Assembly (NCBI RefSeq): GCF_029946505.1
Contig: NZ_JARZHG010000015.1
Span: 186,001-250,000, forward strand
Direction of reading: 5' to 3'
DNA from: Polyangium sp. y55x31
Lineage (GTDB): Bacteria; Myxococcota_A; Polyangia; Polyangiales; Polyangiaceae
Length of the DNA: 64,000 nucleotides
In this document: positions 19,637-28,758 of the stretch, in pieces
Layout: each line of letters begins with the position of its first letter
How positions within the stretch are numbered: the first letter of the stretch is position 1
The notes under the pieces: model-generated
Seen by the model: the letters and a program-made list of their open reading frames with translations, nothing else
What the model was told of the DNA's origin: nothing
Databases searched by the model: none
Translations under genes and position numbers: made by a program

Positions 19637-21646
19637 TCAAAGGACCTGGGCGAGGAGCTCGCCGAGCTCGTCCGAGGCTTTGCGAAGGAGCGTCGGATAC
19701 ACATCCTCGAGCAGCTTTTCCGGGATCCCGACGGCGTGGTGCAACCGCTTCGACGACGCATCGTAGTCGTTCGGGAGAAACTCTTTGGAGTGACTCGTCG
19801 TCGTGAGGAACGAGGGCGTCGGGCTCTCGCCGGGGATCGCAGCGTGCATCTCCAGCCGGATCCGGAGGTCGTTGAAGACGAGCTTGTCTTCCGCGGATAC
19901 GAACGGCTCGCCCCCGTCGACGAGTGACATCGTCACCACGAGCCGAGGAACCTCCGGCATCACCTTTTCCGTCGGGCTCTGGAACTGAATGGCGCCGCCG
20001 AGCGTGGCCCTCGTGCGCGAGACGATCGCGTTGAAGGCTTTCTCCGTGATGTCCTTCTGGAACCGCCAGAACGTCTTCCCGACCGGGTGGTATCGATCCC
20101 CGTGCTCGTGCATCAGGCCCATCTCCGCGTCCAGGAACGCGTTCGGCAGGACGAAATCCACATCCAGCACGACCCGGGGATCCATGTTCGCTTCGAGCCT
20201 CTCGAGGAGCGGCGCGAAAATCCCTCGCGCGGTCTCGCCGCTCGATCCACGTCGCACTTGGAGCACGCGGAGCCGATCGGCATACACGTGGTGAATGGCG
20301 TCGCGCACCGCCCGCGACCATTTGTCCCCATGACGACGCTCGATCGCGAGCAGCTCCGCCACGTCGTGCTTCTGCTTGGCCTCGGCGATCTCGACCTTGG
20401 GCAGGCGGTTCGCTCTTATTTCGTCCTCGTATTTGCCGTGCGCGTCGAAGTATTCCTGGTAAGCGAGGCGCGTGCCCGCCCGCGTCGCCGCCGAGAGCAT
20501 CGCGCTGTCGACCTCGTCGAGGTGCCGCCGGCCTCGCACGTCGGCGAGGTAGATGCCGTACGTCGGAAGAGCGTCCGCCTTCATGACCATGTCGAAGAGC
20601 AGATCGTCCGCCTCGACCGCGTGTTTGCCCTCGGGGTACGTCGCCAGGTATGCCGCCAGGGATCCGACCCGCTTTTTCGCCCGCTCGAACGCGAGGTCGT
20701 CGAGCGCGCTCCGAGGACGCATGCCCACGTCGTTGTATTGCATCTGCTTCCTGGCGAATTCATCGTCGGAGCCGCGCTCGGCCGCCTCGCAAACCTGGGC
20801 GAACAAGGACGCGTCGCTCGCGTGATTGCGCGCGAACCACGACGCTGGGCCGAGGAGCGCGCCCACGGATACCGACGCGAGCACGAGCCATCGAAATGCG
20901 GGGACCCGGCGGCCCTTCTCCGCCGCGGCCGGCTCCGCGCTCGCCCAGTCGTCGGCGATCCGCAATTCGAAAAAGGGGTCGAGCCGCTCGATCGCCGGCT
21001 GGTCGTCCGGTAAAACCAGGCGCGCGGCCTCGCCGATCGCCGCCTGCGCCTCGCGCGCGAGCTCCGTCGCATCCTCGGAGACGCGGAGCGGAGCCGCTTC
21101 GCCGTCGCCGAAAACGAGGACCACCTCCTCACGCTTTCCGCCCACGCGCCCCTCGACGCGCCGGAGCGTCGCGAGCGAGGTGACCGTGAGAATCCGCCCG
21201 CGAACCTCGACGAGGTCGAGCGAAAAGAGATACCGGCCCGACGGGAACGGCGCGCCCTCGTCCTTCGATCGCCGGAAGAACACGTGCACGATCACGGCGA
21301 GCGCGAGCAGCGATACCGCGAGCACGTACCCGAGCACGAACGCGCGCGGCTGCACGGCGAAGCGGCCTTCGAGGTCGCCGAACTGCATGAACCAGAGCAC
21401 GAGCCCAACGAACACAGCCGCGATCGCCGCGCCGCGCCAGAAGCGCCGCGAGCCCGGGATCGTGCCTGTCGCGTCCTCCTCGACGCGCAGGAGCGGCGCG
21501 GGCAGGCCACCGGCTCCGATCCCGCGGACGAGCCGTTCCCGCACGACGTCCGGGAGCCTATCGAAATCGAGGACGCGGACGATGCGTGGCTCGGCGCCGG
21601 CGGAGCGGTAGTGATTGGGCACGCCCATGGCCGGGAAGGAATGCAA
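19637..21646 (-). CDS. Unknown membrane protein, about 669 residues
   Basis: I do not recognise this family. From ATG 21646 the protein has a cytoplasmic-looking N-terminus, two transmembrane helices (about 68-88, AAIAAVFVGLVLWFMQF; about 100-121, GYVLAVSLLALAVIVHVFF), a soluble beta-rich region, a third helix near 250-270 (LVLASVSVGALLGPASWF) and a roughly 400-residue helical C-terminal domain. Two adjacent Met codons (residues 1 and 7) compete as starts and neither has a good ribosome site. It is convergent with the PNPOx-like gene and divergent from the RNA ligase. Nothing links it to a pathway. Confidence 0.6.
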   Translation of the reverse strand: MHSFPAMGVPNHYRSAGAEPRIVRVLDFDRLPDVVRERLVRGIGAGGLPAPLLRVEEDATGTIPGSRRFWRGAAIAAVFVGLVLWFMQFGDLEGRFAVQPRAFVLGYVLAVSLLALAVIVHVFFRRSKDEGAPFPSGRYLFSLDLVEVRGRILTVTSLATLRRVEGRVGGKREEVVLVFGDGEAAPLRVSEDATELAREAQAAIGEAARLVLPDDQPAIERLDPFFELRIADDWASAEPAAAEKGRRVPAFRWLVLASVSVGALLGPASWFARNHASDASLFAQVCEAAERGSDDEFARKQMQYNDVGMRPRSALDDLAFERAKKRVGSLAAYLATYPEGKHAVEADDLLFDMVMKADALPTYGIYLADVRGRRHLDEVDSAMLSAATRAGTRLAYQEYFDAHGKYEDEIRANRLPKVEIAEAKQKHDVAELLAIERRHGDKWSRAVRDAIHHVYADRLRVLQVRRGSSGETARGIFAPLLERLEANMDPRVVLDVDFVLPNAFLDAEMGLMHEHGDRYHPVGKTFWRFQKDITEKAFNAIVSRTRATLGGAIQFQSPTEKVMPEVPRLVVTMSLVDGGEPFVSAEDKLVFNDLRIRLEMHAAIPGESPTPSFLTTTSHSKEFLPNDYDASSKRLHHAVGIPEKLLEDVYPTLLRKASDELGELLAQVL

Positions 21647-21815
21647 TCATGTTCTCGCTTGACGCGCCATGGGAAATCCGCTAGTCGTGGACCCTGGCGG
21701 GCCGCTCGGGCTCCTTCGGCCTCCTTTTCGTCCGCCTCATCGCGCCGTTCGCGGCGGTCCACAGGCTCGGTTTCGAGCCTGGCTGGACACGTGCGCGTGG
21801 CGTCCGGAGGACGTC

Positions 21816-22814
21816 GTGGAACGCAAGCTCGTTTCGATTCAGGTGGTGGAGAGCCTCGCGCCCATCGAGGGCGCGGATCAAATCGAACAGGCCCGGGTGA
21901 TGGGCTGGACCGTGGTCGTCAAAAAAGGGGAGTTTCGCCCCGGCGACCGCTGCGTGTTCTTCGAAATCGACAGCGTGCTCCCTTCGAGCGCGCCGTGGGC
22001 GGAGTTCATGCGGTCGCGCGGGTATCGCGTGCGGACCCTCAAGCTCCGCGGCGTGCTCTCGCAGGGGCTCGCATTGCCGACCACCATCCTCGACGGCGAG
22101 ATCCCCGAGGTCGGGACGGACATGCGGGATCGGCTCGGCGTCACCAAGTACGAGGCCGTCCTTCCGGACGCGCGTGAAGTCGCGGGCGCATTTCCCACGC
22201 TCGTGCCGAAGACCGACGAGATCCGCCTGCAATCGGCGCTCGGGGTGCTCGACGAGATCCGCGGCCGGGAGTTTTACGTCTCGACGAAGCTCGACGGCTC
22301 CTCGGCGACGTTCTTCCGCGCGCCCGAGGGCGAGTTTTTCGCGTGCTCACGCAACTGGGCCCTCGCGCCCGGCCCGAATCCGGTCTGGCGCGTGGCGGAG
22401 CGATACGAGCTCGCGCGCCGTTTGCCCCCGGGCATCGCGGTGCAAGGCGAGCTTTGCGGCCCGGGCATACAAAAGAACCGGCTCGGGCTCTCCGAGGTCG
22501 ACGTCTTCATGTTCGGCGTGTACGACGCGCGGGCGGGCCGTTACCTCGATTTCGCCGAGTTCATCACGTTCTGCAAGGAGTACGGCCTGCGCACCGTGCC
22601 CATCGAGCGCGAGGTCCGCGGCGACGAGGCCCATCGTTTCGAGCACACGCTCGATCGCTGGCTCGAAGCAGCGCGGGGCCTTTATGCGGGGACGAAAAAC
22701 CGCAAGGAGGGCATCGTGGTGCGTCCCCTCGTCGAATCGCGCTCGGCGACGCTCGGCGGTCGGCTCTCGTTCAAGGTGATCAACAACGACTTCTTGCTGA
22801 AGGACGAGGACTGA
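21816..22814 (+). CDS. RNA ligase, Rnl5/DRB0094 family
   Basis: A 332-residue nucleotidyltransferase of the Deinococcus Rnl5 (DRB0094) type. The first 100 residues form the family's N-terminal OB-like module (RKLVSIQVVESLAPIEGADQ, with FFEIDSVLP and GYRVRTLKLRGVLSQGLALP). The adenylation site KLDGSSAT has catalytic Lys158. Later motifs include VQGELCGPGIQ, FMFGVYD, KEGIVVRP and LSFKVIN (motif V-like Lys). Such ligases seal 3'-OH/5'-PO4 nicks in RNA or hybrid strands. GTG 21816 is preferred because GGAGG precedes it by 5 nt and the family N-terminus begins there. The stop lies 6 nt from that of the convergent Hsp70 gene. Confidence 0.87.
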   Translation: MERKLVSIQVVESLAPIEGADQIEQARVMGWTVVVKKGEFRPGDRCVFFEIDSVLPSSAPWAEFMRSRGYRVRTLKLRGVLSQGLALPTTILDGEIPEVGTDMRDRLGVTKYEAVLPDAREVAGAFPTLVPKTDEIRLQSALGVLDEIRGREFYVSTKLDGSSATFFRAPEGEFFACSRNWALAPGPNPVWRVAERYELARRLPPGIAVQGELCGPGIQKNRLGLSEVDVFMFGVYDARAGRYLDFAEFITFCKEYGLRTVPIEREVRGDEAHRFEHTLDRWLEAARGLYAGTKNRKEGIVVRPLVESRSATLGGRLSFKVINNDFLLKDED

Positions 22815-22820
22815 AGCCCG

Positions 22821-25580
22821 TCACGAGACGAGGCGGATTCCCACGGGCAAGCCCTCACCATAAAACGCCGCACGATCCGCCTCTTCCACCGCGACGACCT
22901 CGCGCACGGCCCGCACCCATTCCTCGCGCGCGCCCGTGGCCACGAGCCTCCGCTCGACGTCGCGCCGCACCCGCTCCGACACGTCACGCGCTCGATCGCC
23001 CGTCAGGCGCGCCATCTCCATCGCCGCCCGCGGCGCCGTGGGCATCTCGGCCCATTTCTCGCGCAAAAGGTGATCGAGCCAGCGCTCGGCGACGTTCGGC
23101 GGGATGACGTGATGCGCACTCGCATACGCGGGCACGCGCGCGCCGATACGCCCGATCGCCGCCCAGATCCGCGGATCGCGGTCGGTCCAGGTCCGTTCGA
23201 GCAAAAAGCCGCCGAGCTCGGTCCGCCGCGCCGAAGGCACACGCTCCAGCGACGAGGCGAGGTCCATGACGTCCGCGTCGGGCTCGGCGCGAATGCCCTT
23301 GGGCTTCTTCAATCGTTTTTCGGAGGGCGCGAGGAACGGATCGACGAGGTCCCGGATCGCCACCTGCGCCGCCTCTTCGAGCCCGCCCGCGATGCGCCGC
23401 CAGGCGATCCAGAAATGCTGCCACGTGCGCGCCTCCTGCGCGAACACGACGCGCTCGTGGAAAAGGGAAAACAGATTCGCCGCGCGCTCCTCGTCGAGCG
23501 CGTGGCCAAAGCCGGGCCGGAGCGTATACCCCGCGAGTTGCCAGAAGACCCGCTCGTGATCGGCCGAGCGCCTTCGGCTCTTGTGACCCGGCCAGAGCAC
23601 GTCGAAGAGGACACGGTTCGTCTCGGCCGTCCAGGTGGGTCGCTCGCCGAGGATCCGTTCGAGCTCGCGCACGAGGTCCTTCACCTCGCGCGGCGTGACG
23701 TCCGCGCGCCCCTTGCCATAAATCCGCGCAATGGCCTCGCGCGCGTCCTCCAGCCGTTTGCCTCCGGCCGTCACGCCCGGACGCACCGATTTGCCCGAGG
23801 AAACGCCGCCCTCGGTCTCGACCGCGGTGTCGGGGCTCGTCTCGCGTAGATCCCAGGTCAATCGAAAGCGACGGGCGGGCTCGGCGCCCACCTCGATACA
23901 CGCGAGATCGAGCGTGCCGATCGCGCTGAGCTCGCCCGCGAGCGAGACGGTGACCTCGCCGGGACGCGCGCCCGGCTCGAAGGCCGACGAGACGGGCGGC
24001 AAGGCGGAGAAGCGCTCGACGTCCGGCGTGACGACCGCGCCCGGCAGGTCGAGCGCCTCGTCGGAGGTATACATCGGGAATCGCACCGGGCGGCCGACCG
24101 TGAGCGAAAAGGTTCGTCCCGGCACGTCGTAACGGATGCCCTCGCGCGCGCCGCGCGGGACGACGCAGACGGCCTGCCGCTGCCCGGACGGCCCCGCCGA
24201 CAGACCGAGGTAATACCCGCGCGCCGAGCCACCTCCAATACGCACGCCCCGGCCGAGGAGCGATGACCCATACACGACGGCGCCACGTGCGACGGCGAGA
24301 TCGGGATCCGGGTGCGGCAGAATCTCCGGACGAACGGTGCTCCACGCCCCGATCGCGTCCGCGAGCCGATCGACGATCCGTTTGGCGCGAAAGACGCCGC
24401 CGTTCAGGAGCAAAGCATGCGGCGCGGGCGCTCCGGGGGCGTGGCGGGCGAAAAAATGGGAAACGTGGCGGGTGATGGCGACGTCGCGCTCGTAGGGCAG
24501 GCCAAACGCGACGAGCGCGCTGCCGCCGCGGCGCGGGCGATCGGCGAGGGAGGCGGGCGGCAAGAAGCCGTCGAGCACGACGCGCTCGGCCTCCTCGCGC
24601 GAGAGGCGCGTGGAGAGCGCGGAACCAATGAGGCGCGCGCCCTTTCCGAGCACCGTGACCGCGACGTCGGTCGGCGGATCGTCGCCGAGGAGCCGCTCCT
24701 TTGCGGCACGGCAGGCGAGCACGAGCTGACCGAAGCGCGCGGGGGGCAATCGATCGGGCGGTTCGATCAGGCGGCTCTCGCAAAGGTGTGCGAGCGCAAG
24801 ATCCATGTTGTCGCCGCCAAGGAGAAGGTGTTTTCCGACGGCGACGCGCTCGACCTCGGTGGATCCCCGCTGTTCTCCCGGACGAACCCTGATCAAGGAC
24901 AGGTCCGTGGTCCCGCCGCCGACGTCGCAAACGAGGACGAGCGCCTCACCGCCGCTCCGCTGGCAAAGCGCCGCGAGCTCGCCCTCGCCGACCCGGGCCA
25001 TGTAATCGTAAAACGCCGCCTGCGGCTCTTCGAGCAGCCGCACCTCGAACCCCGCGCGCCGCGCGGCCTCGACCGTGAGCTCGCGCGCGTCCTCGTCGAA
25101 CGACGCGGGCACGGTGAGCACGACGTCCTGCTTTTCGAGCGGATACGCGAGGAAGGCCTCGTTCCACGCGCGCTTCACGTGCAGAAGCAATCGCGCCGCC
25201 GCGTCGACGGGCGAGATACGCGGCAGCTCCTCGGCCTCCTCGCCCGCACCCCACGGGAGAATGGGCGCGGTCCGATCGACCGCGGCGTGCGCGAGCCAGC
25301 TCTTCGACGAGGCGACGAGCCTCCCCGCGACCTCGCCCCCGCGACGCCGCGCGTGCACGCCGAGCACCCAGGGCGCGTCCCCCAGAGGATCGGGCAGGGC
25401 CTCGCCCGGAATGGGCGCGTAAAGAAACGAGGGGAAAAGCGGCTGGGGCTCGATTTCGCCGGCGCTCACGAGCTGGGGGATCGGAAAGACCTCGGGCGGC
25501 CGGTTCGCCTTCGGGTCGGCCCACGCGACCACCGTATGCGTCGTGCCGAGATCGATCCCGACGATGCGCCGCGCGCTCAT
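22821..25580 (-). CDS. Divergent Hsp70/DnaK-like protein with long C-terminal extension
   Basis: A 919-residue Hsp70-family ATPase. The actin-like ATPase domain shows phosphate loop 1 GIDLGTTHTVVAW, VVLTVPASFDEDARELTVEAARRAG, the EEPQAAFYDY segment, and VLVCDVGGGTTDLSLI (phosphate 2). The DnaK beta-sandwich region is short, and the last 300 residues or so are a helical extension absent from DnaK. It is the third gene of a DUF2760-Hsp70-Hsp70 operon, 9 nt after its paralogue. No DnaJ or GrpE is nearby. It probably serves a specialised chaperone or scaffold role rather than general folding. Confidence 0.88.
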   Translation of the reverse strand: MSARRIVGIDLGTTHTVVAWADPKANRPPEVFPIPQLVSAGEIEPQPLFPSFLYAPIPGEALPDPLGDAPWVLGVHARRRGGEVAGRLVASSKSWLAHAAVDRTAPILPWGAGEEAEELPRISPVDAAARLLLHVKRAWNEAFLAYPLEKQDVVLTVPASFDEDARELTVEAARRAGFEVRLLEEPQAAFYDYMARVGEGELAALCQRSGGEALVLVCDVGGGTTDLSLIRVRPGEQRGSTEVERVAVGKHLLLGGDNMDLALAHLCESRLIEPPDRLPPARFGQLVLACRAAKERLLGDDPPTDVAVTVLGKGARLIGSALSTRLSREEAERVVLDGFLPPASLADRPRRGGSALVAFGLPYERDVAITRHVSHFFARHAPGAPAPHALLLNGGVFRAKRIVDRLADAIGAWSTVRPEILPHPDPDLAVARGAVVYGSSLLGRGVRIGGGSARGYYLGLSAGPSGQRQAVCVVPRGAREGIRYDVPGRTFSLTVGRPVRFPMYTSDEALDLPGAVVTPDVERFSALPPVSSAFEPGARPGEVTVSLAGELSAIGTLDLACIEVGAEPARRFRLTWDLRETSPDTAVETEGGVSSGKSVRPGVTAGGKRLEDAREAIARIYGKGRADVTPREVKDLVRELERILGERPTWTAETNRVLFDVLWPGHKSRRRSADHERVFWQLAGYTLRPGFGHALDEERAANLFSLFHERVVFAQEARTWQHFWIAWRRIAGGLEEAAQVAIRDLVDPFLAPSEKRLKKPKGIRAEPDADVMDLASSLERVPSARRTELGGFLLERTWTDRDPRIWAAIGRIGARVPAYASAHHVIPPNVAERWLDHLLREKWAEMPTAPRAAMEMARLTGDRARDVSERVRRDVERRLVATGAREEWVRAVREVVAVEEADRAAFYGEGLPVGIRLVS

Positions 25581-25589
25581 GAAAAACTC

Positions 25590-27437
25590 CTAGCCTTCCA
25601 CGGCGACCTCGCCGCCGTGCGCGCGTACGCCGAGCTCGACCTTCCACTTCTCGCCCGGCTTTTGCGGCTCGATCGGCACGGCCTCGACGAGCAAGGTCCC
25701 GACCTCGGTGATGCTCGATCGCAGCCGCACGGGCACGACGTCGCCCTCGTGGCGCCCGTCCGCCGGCAAGGTCACTTCAATGGGCGCGAGCTCGTCGAGC
25801 TCGCCCTCGCCCCAGGATTCGAGCTCCCGTCCGGCCGGGTCGTCCCGACGAACCGACGAGCCGAAGAACCGGAATCGCACGGGCTCGCCGACCACGACGC
25901 CGAGCTCCTGCGGAGGCAAGGCCGCCTCCGTGCCCTCCTCCATGCCGAACGGAGCCACGCAAAGCGCGGTGATCGGCGGTTCGAGGCCCGGCACGGCCGG
26001 CACCGCGCTCTCGATGCCCACGTAATAAGCCCGCGCCGTGCCGCCACGAATACGAAGGCCCCGGCCCTTGCGCACGAGCCCGTACGTGGCCGCGCCACGC
26101 GCGACCGCGAGGTCGAGGTCGGCCGCGGGCAAGACGCGCACGGGCGCGCCGCCGTCGGCCTCGAGCCAGGCATTCAGCGTCGAGACGATCCGATCGGCGA
26201 GGACCTTGCCCTTCATGACGCCACCATTGAAGAGCAGGACCGTCGGGTGCAGGAGCGCGCGGCCCTCGTGCCGCGGAAATCCCTCGATCCGATCGAGCGC
26301 GCGCGCGTGGCGGCCGAGGAACGCCGCGAGGTGGCGCGTGACGCCCGGGTCCTGCGCATACGGCAAGCCGAGCTGCGTGAGGCCGCCGCGAGGGCGCTGC
26401 GCGGGGCGAGCGGTTGCCCCGACGACCGGGAAAAACCCGTCGACGAGGATCTTTCCGACTTCGGATTGCGAGAGCTCGGTCCGCAAGGACGAGCCGAGGA
26501 GCTTGGCACTACGGCTCGGGACGACGACGGGCAAACTCTCGATCGAGGCGTCCGAGAGGAGGCGCTCCTTGGCCACACGCGCCGCGTGCGTGAGCGCGAT
26601 CATTTGCCATCGATCGAGCTCTTTGCCCTCGGCGACGAACTTCTGCCGCGCCACGTGCGCGAGCGCGAGGTCCATGTTGTCGCCGCCGAGCAGGATGTGA
26701 TCACCCACGGCGACGCGCTCGAGCGCGAGCGATCCATTCACCTCGGTCGCAGCGATGGCCGAAAAGTCGGTCGTGCCGCCGCCGACGTCGACGACGAGGA
26801 TCACGTCGCCCGGGTGAATGTATTTGCGCCAGTCCTCACCCGCGGCGTCGATCCAGGCATAAAGCGCGGCCTGCGGCTCTTCGAGCAGCGTGAGATCCTC
26901 GAACCCGGCGAGGCCCGCGGCCTCGACGGTCAGATCCCGCGCCGCCGCGTCGAACGAGGCCGGGACCGTGAGCACGATCTCCTGCGCCGAGAGCGATTGC
27001 TCCTTTCCTTGTCGATGCGCCCACGCCTCGGCGAGGTGTTCCAGGTAGCGCCAGGAAGCCTCGACGGGCGATATTTTCTCGACGTCCTCGGGCGCGCCGA
27101 GCGGCAGGAGCGCCGACCTTCGGTCCACGCCCGAATGCGAGAGCCAGCTCTTCGCGCTCGACACGAGCCGGATCGGCGCGTCGATGCCACGCGTACGGGC
27201 ATATTCACCCACCACGAACGTGCGCTCGGCGTCCCAGGGCAAGCTCTGCGCGCCCTCGCTCTCGTGCGCGGCGTAATAAAACGAAGGCAAGAGCGTCCGC
27301 TCCTCCAGCGTGCCGCGGGCGACGAGCTGGAGAATGGGCAAGACCTCGGGGTTCGGCTTTTCTGCGGCGCTCTCGGCGAACGCGAGTGCCGAATGGGTGG
27401 TGCCGAGATCAATACCAACGACGAAACGAGCGGTCAC
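25590..27437 (-). CDS. Hsp70/DnaK-like protein, shorter paralogue
   Basis: A 615-residue Hsp70-family ATPase, paralogous to the downstream 919-residue protein but lacking its long C-terminal extension. It shows VGIDLGTTHSALAFAES, VLTVPASFDAAARDLTVEAAG, LLEEPQAALYAWI, VILVVDVGGGTTDFSAI and LLFNGGVMKGK, then a C-terminal beta domain. GTG 27437 follows GGAGGTGGAGCT and overlaps the stop of the DUF2760 gene as GTGA, so translation is coupled. The frame remains open to 27680 antisense to nothing useful and is not part of the gene. Confidence 0.9.
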   Translation of the reverse strand: MTARFVVGIDLGTTHSALAFAESAAEKPNPEVLPILQLVARGTLEERTLLPSFYYAAHESEGAQSLPWDAERTFVVGEYARTRGIDAPIRLVSSAKSWLSHSGVDRRSALLPLGAPEDVEKISPVEASWRYLEHLAEAWAHRQGKEQSLSAQEIVLTVPASFDAAARDLTVEAAGLAGFEDLTLLEEPQAALYAWIDAAGEDWRKYIHPGDVILVVDVGGGTTDFSAIAATEVNGSLALERVAVGDHILLGGDNMDLALAHVARQKFVAEGKELDRWQMIALTHAARVAKERLLSDASIESLPVVVPSRSAKLLGSSLRTELSQSEVGKILVDGFFPVVGATARPAQRPRGGLTQLGLPYAQDPGVTRHLAAFLGRHARALDRIEGFPRHEGRALLHPTVLLFNGGVMKGKVLADRIVSTLNAWLEADGGAPVRVLPAADLDLAVARGAATYGLVRKGRGLRIRGGTARAYYVGIESAVPAVPGLEPPITALCVAPFGMEEGTEAALPPQELGVVVGEPVRFRFFGSSVRRDDPAGRELESWGEGELDELAPIEVTLPADGRHEGDVVPVRLRSSITEVGTLLVEAVPIEPQKPGEKWKVELGVRAHGGEVAVEG

Positions 27438-28009
27438 AGCTCCACCTCCGCGGGCGCGAGGATCTTCGGGTCGTGGCCCGCCGTGGGCGTGGGCAGGTGA
27501 ATCTCCGCGACCCTCCAGCCCCGATGCTGGACCGTCCCTCGATAAGGAGGTTTGCCCTGCACGTTGCCCGTGAGCTTGACCTCGGCCGGAGAGAAGCCGG
27601 CTTCGAGCGTGACCTTTTGCCCCTCCTCCTCGCTCCGCACGGGGACGATCGTCACGTGGTCGTGCAGCGCTTTGCGGCATCCCTCGTGGACGACGCGGAC
27701 GGCGGCGCCGATGTCGGCGTCGGGGAAGGTGGCGATGTCCTGCTCCAAGAAGTCGACGAGCCTGCCCTCCCGCTGGAGGAGCGCGAGGAGCGAGAGCGCC
27801 GGGGAGAGGTCGGGCGCCGCAGGCTTTTCAGGCTCGGGTTTCTTGGCCTTTTCGGGGAGCTTGGCGGGCTCGGGCTCGGCCGGCGGGAGGGCCGGGACGG
27901 CGGCCTTGAACACGCGAGCAGCAAATTGGCCGTCGAACAGGATCCGAACCAGGCAGGCCCAGGCAAACCAGAGCCGCGTGGCGAGTGGGAGCGGGACTTC
28001 TTCGGACAC
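27434..28009 (-). CDS. DUF2760 protein, first gene of the Hsp70 operon
   Basis: A 191-residue protein. The N-terminal helix (PLATRLWFAWACLVRILFDGQFA) is followed by a Pro/Lys/Glu-rich linker and a C-terminal domain with ALSLLALLQREGRLVDFLEQDI and VHEGCRKALHDHV, the signature of DUF2760. This family is repeatedly encoded directly before Hsp70-like genes, and this arrangement is reproduced here with a 4-nt overlap. Function unknown; a substrate adaptor or nucleotide exchange helper for the two Hsp70s is a reasonable guess. No signal peptide is obvious. Confidence 0.85.
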   Translation of the reverse strand: MSEEVPLPLATRLWFAWACLVRILFDGQFAARVFKAAVPALPPAEPEPAKLPEKAKKPEPEKPAAPDLSPALSLLALLQREGRLVDFLEQDIATFPDADIGAAVRVVHEGCRKALHDHVTIVPVRSEEEGQKVTLEAGFSPAEVKLTGNVQGKPPYRGTVQHRGWRVAEIHLPTPTAGHDPKILAPAEVEL

Positions 28010-28117
28010 GCGGGAAGGGTAACGCGTGTCGCGTCAAGGTGGGAGTTTCCGGCGAGCGGGTTTTTGTCGGGGCTAGGGGGAGCCGGTGGGAGGTGAGGGT
28101 CGAACTGGACGATCGGC

Positions 28118-28226
28118 GCGCGGGAGGCGTGTCACGCGTGGGGGTGGTCCCCCCGAACTCGGGGTCGCAGAGCGACCCCTCAAACAACAGGACCCACCAC
28201 CCCCACGCGTGACACGCCTCCCGCGC
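28118..28226. repeat. Perfect 31-bp inverted repeat with nested hairpins
   Basis: Arms at 28118-28148 and 28196-28226 are exact reverse complements (31 of 31), separated by 47 nt. The loop itself can fold as one of two mutually exclusive hairpins: CCCCGA/TCGGGG around 28151-28164, or GGGGTCGC/GCGACCCC at 28161-28168 and 28172-28179. It lies between the end of the ATPase-linked small gene and the start of the DUF2760 operon. There is no T-run after either arm, so a classic intrinsic terminator is not clear. Confidence 0.9.
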
Positions 28227-28260
28227 ACCTCGATGCAGGTCAGGGGACGGGCTCAGGGGT

Positions 28261-28758
28261 TCAGGTGAGGAGGAGGGTTTTGCCAGCGAAGAGGAGGCCG
28301 CGCTTGCGGAGGGTGGTGTGGAGTTTTTTGTACTGGGGGGTGTGCTGGGGGATGTTGATGCGGCCAGAGGCCACCCAGTGGAGCTGCCGGGGAAGCGCTG
28401 CGAGTTTTCTCGCCGCGTCGTGCTGGAGGAAGGTTTCGAGCCAATCGAGCTTCTTCTCGACGACCGAGACCTCGCTCGTCTCGGCAGAGTGAGCCTCGAT
28501 GAAGTGGGCGATGGCTTGGCCCGAGCGCTCGTAGCCGACGACGTAGTCCCAGCGGTTCGACTCCGGATGCGTTGCTCGACAGTCGCCGTCGATGTCCACG
28601 CTGCCGAGGATCTTGCTTGCGTCCCCTCCGGAGATCTGGCCCTTCCCTTCACCCCGCTTGATGGCCTGGAGCCCCTCGCGATGTTGAAGGGGTTTGCAGG
28701 GGGTCACGGCGTCGCGGAACGTATCTTTTGACGCCTTGGGCTTCTTGCCAGACGTCAT
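28261..28758 (-). CDS. Unknown small protein coupled to the AAA ATPase
   Basis: A 165-residue soluble protein that I cannot place in a named family. Its middle has the order WDYVVGYE (Asp71), a beta-strand IAHFIEAHS (Glu88, His90), then a helix with Lys102 and Lys103. This beta-beta-helix spacing resembles the D...ExK core of PD-(D/E)XK nucleases, with His in place of Lys, so a nuclease-type effector is possible but unproven. Translation is coupled to the upstream ATPase by an ATGA overlap. Base composition is less GC-rich than neighbours. The C-terminus is basic (KLHTTLRKRGLL). Confidence 0.6.
   Translation of the reverse strand: MTSGKKPKASKDTFRDAVTPCKPLQHREGLQAIKRGEGKGQISGGDASKILGSVDIDGDCRATHPESNRWDYVVGYERSGQAIAHFIEAHSAETSEVSVVEKKLDWLETFLQHDAARKLAALPRQLHWVASGRINIPQHTPQYKKLHTTLRKRGLLFAGKTLLLT

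Noticed and set aside
18931-19761. A longer N-terminus for the NTF2-like protein.
   Set aside because: The extension is antisense to the PNPOx-like gene and adds no known domain; the NTF2 fold starts at ATG 18930.
28118-28226. Classic intrinsic terminator.
   Set aside because: The arms are far longer than needed, the loop is 47 nt and there is no T-run on either side, so I list it as an inverted repeat of unknown role.
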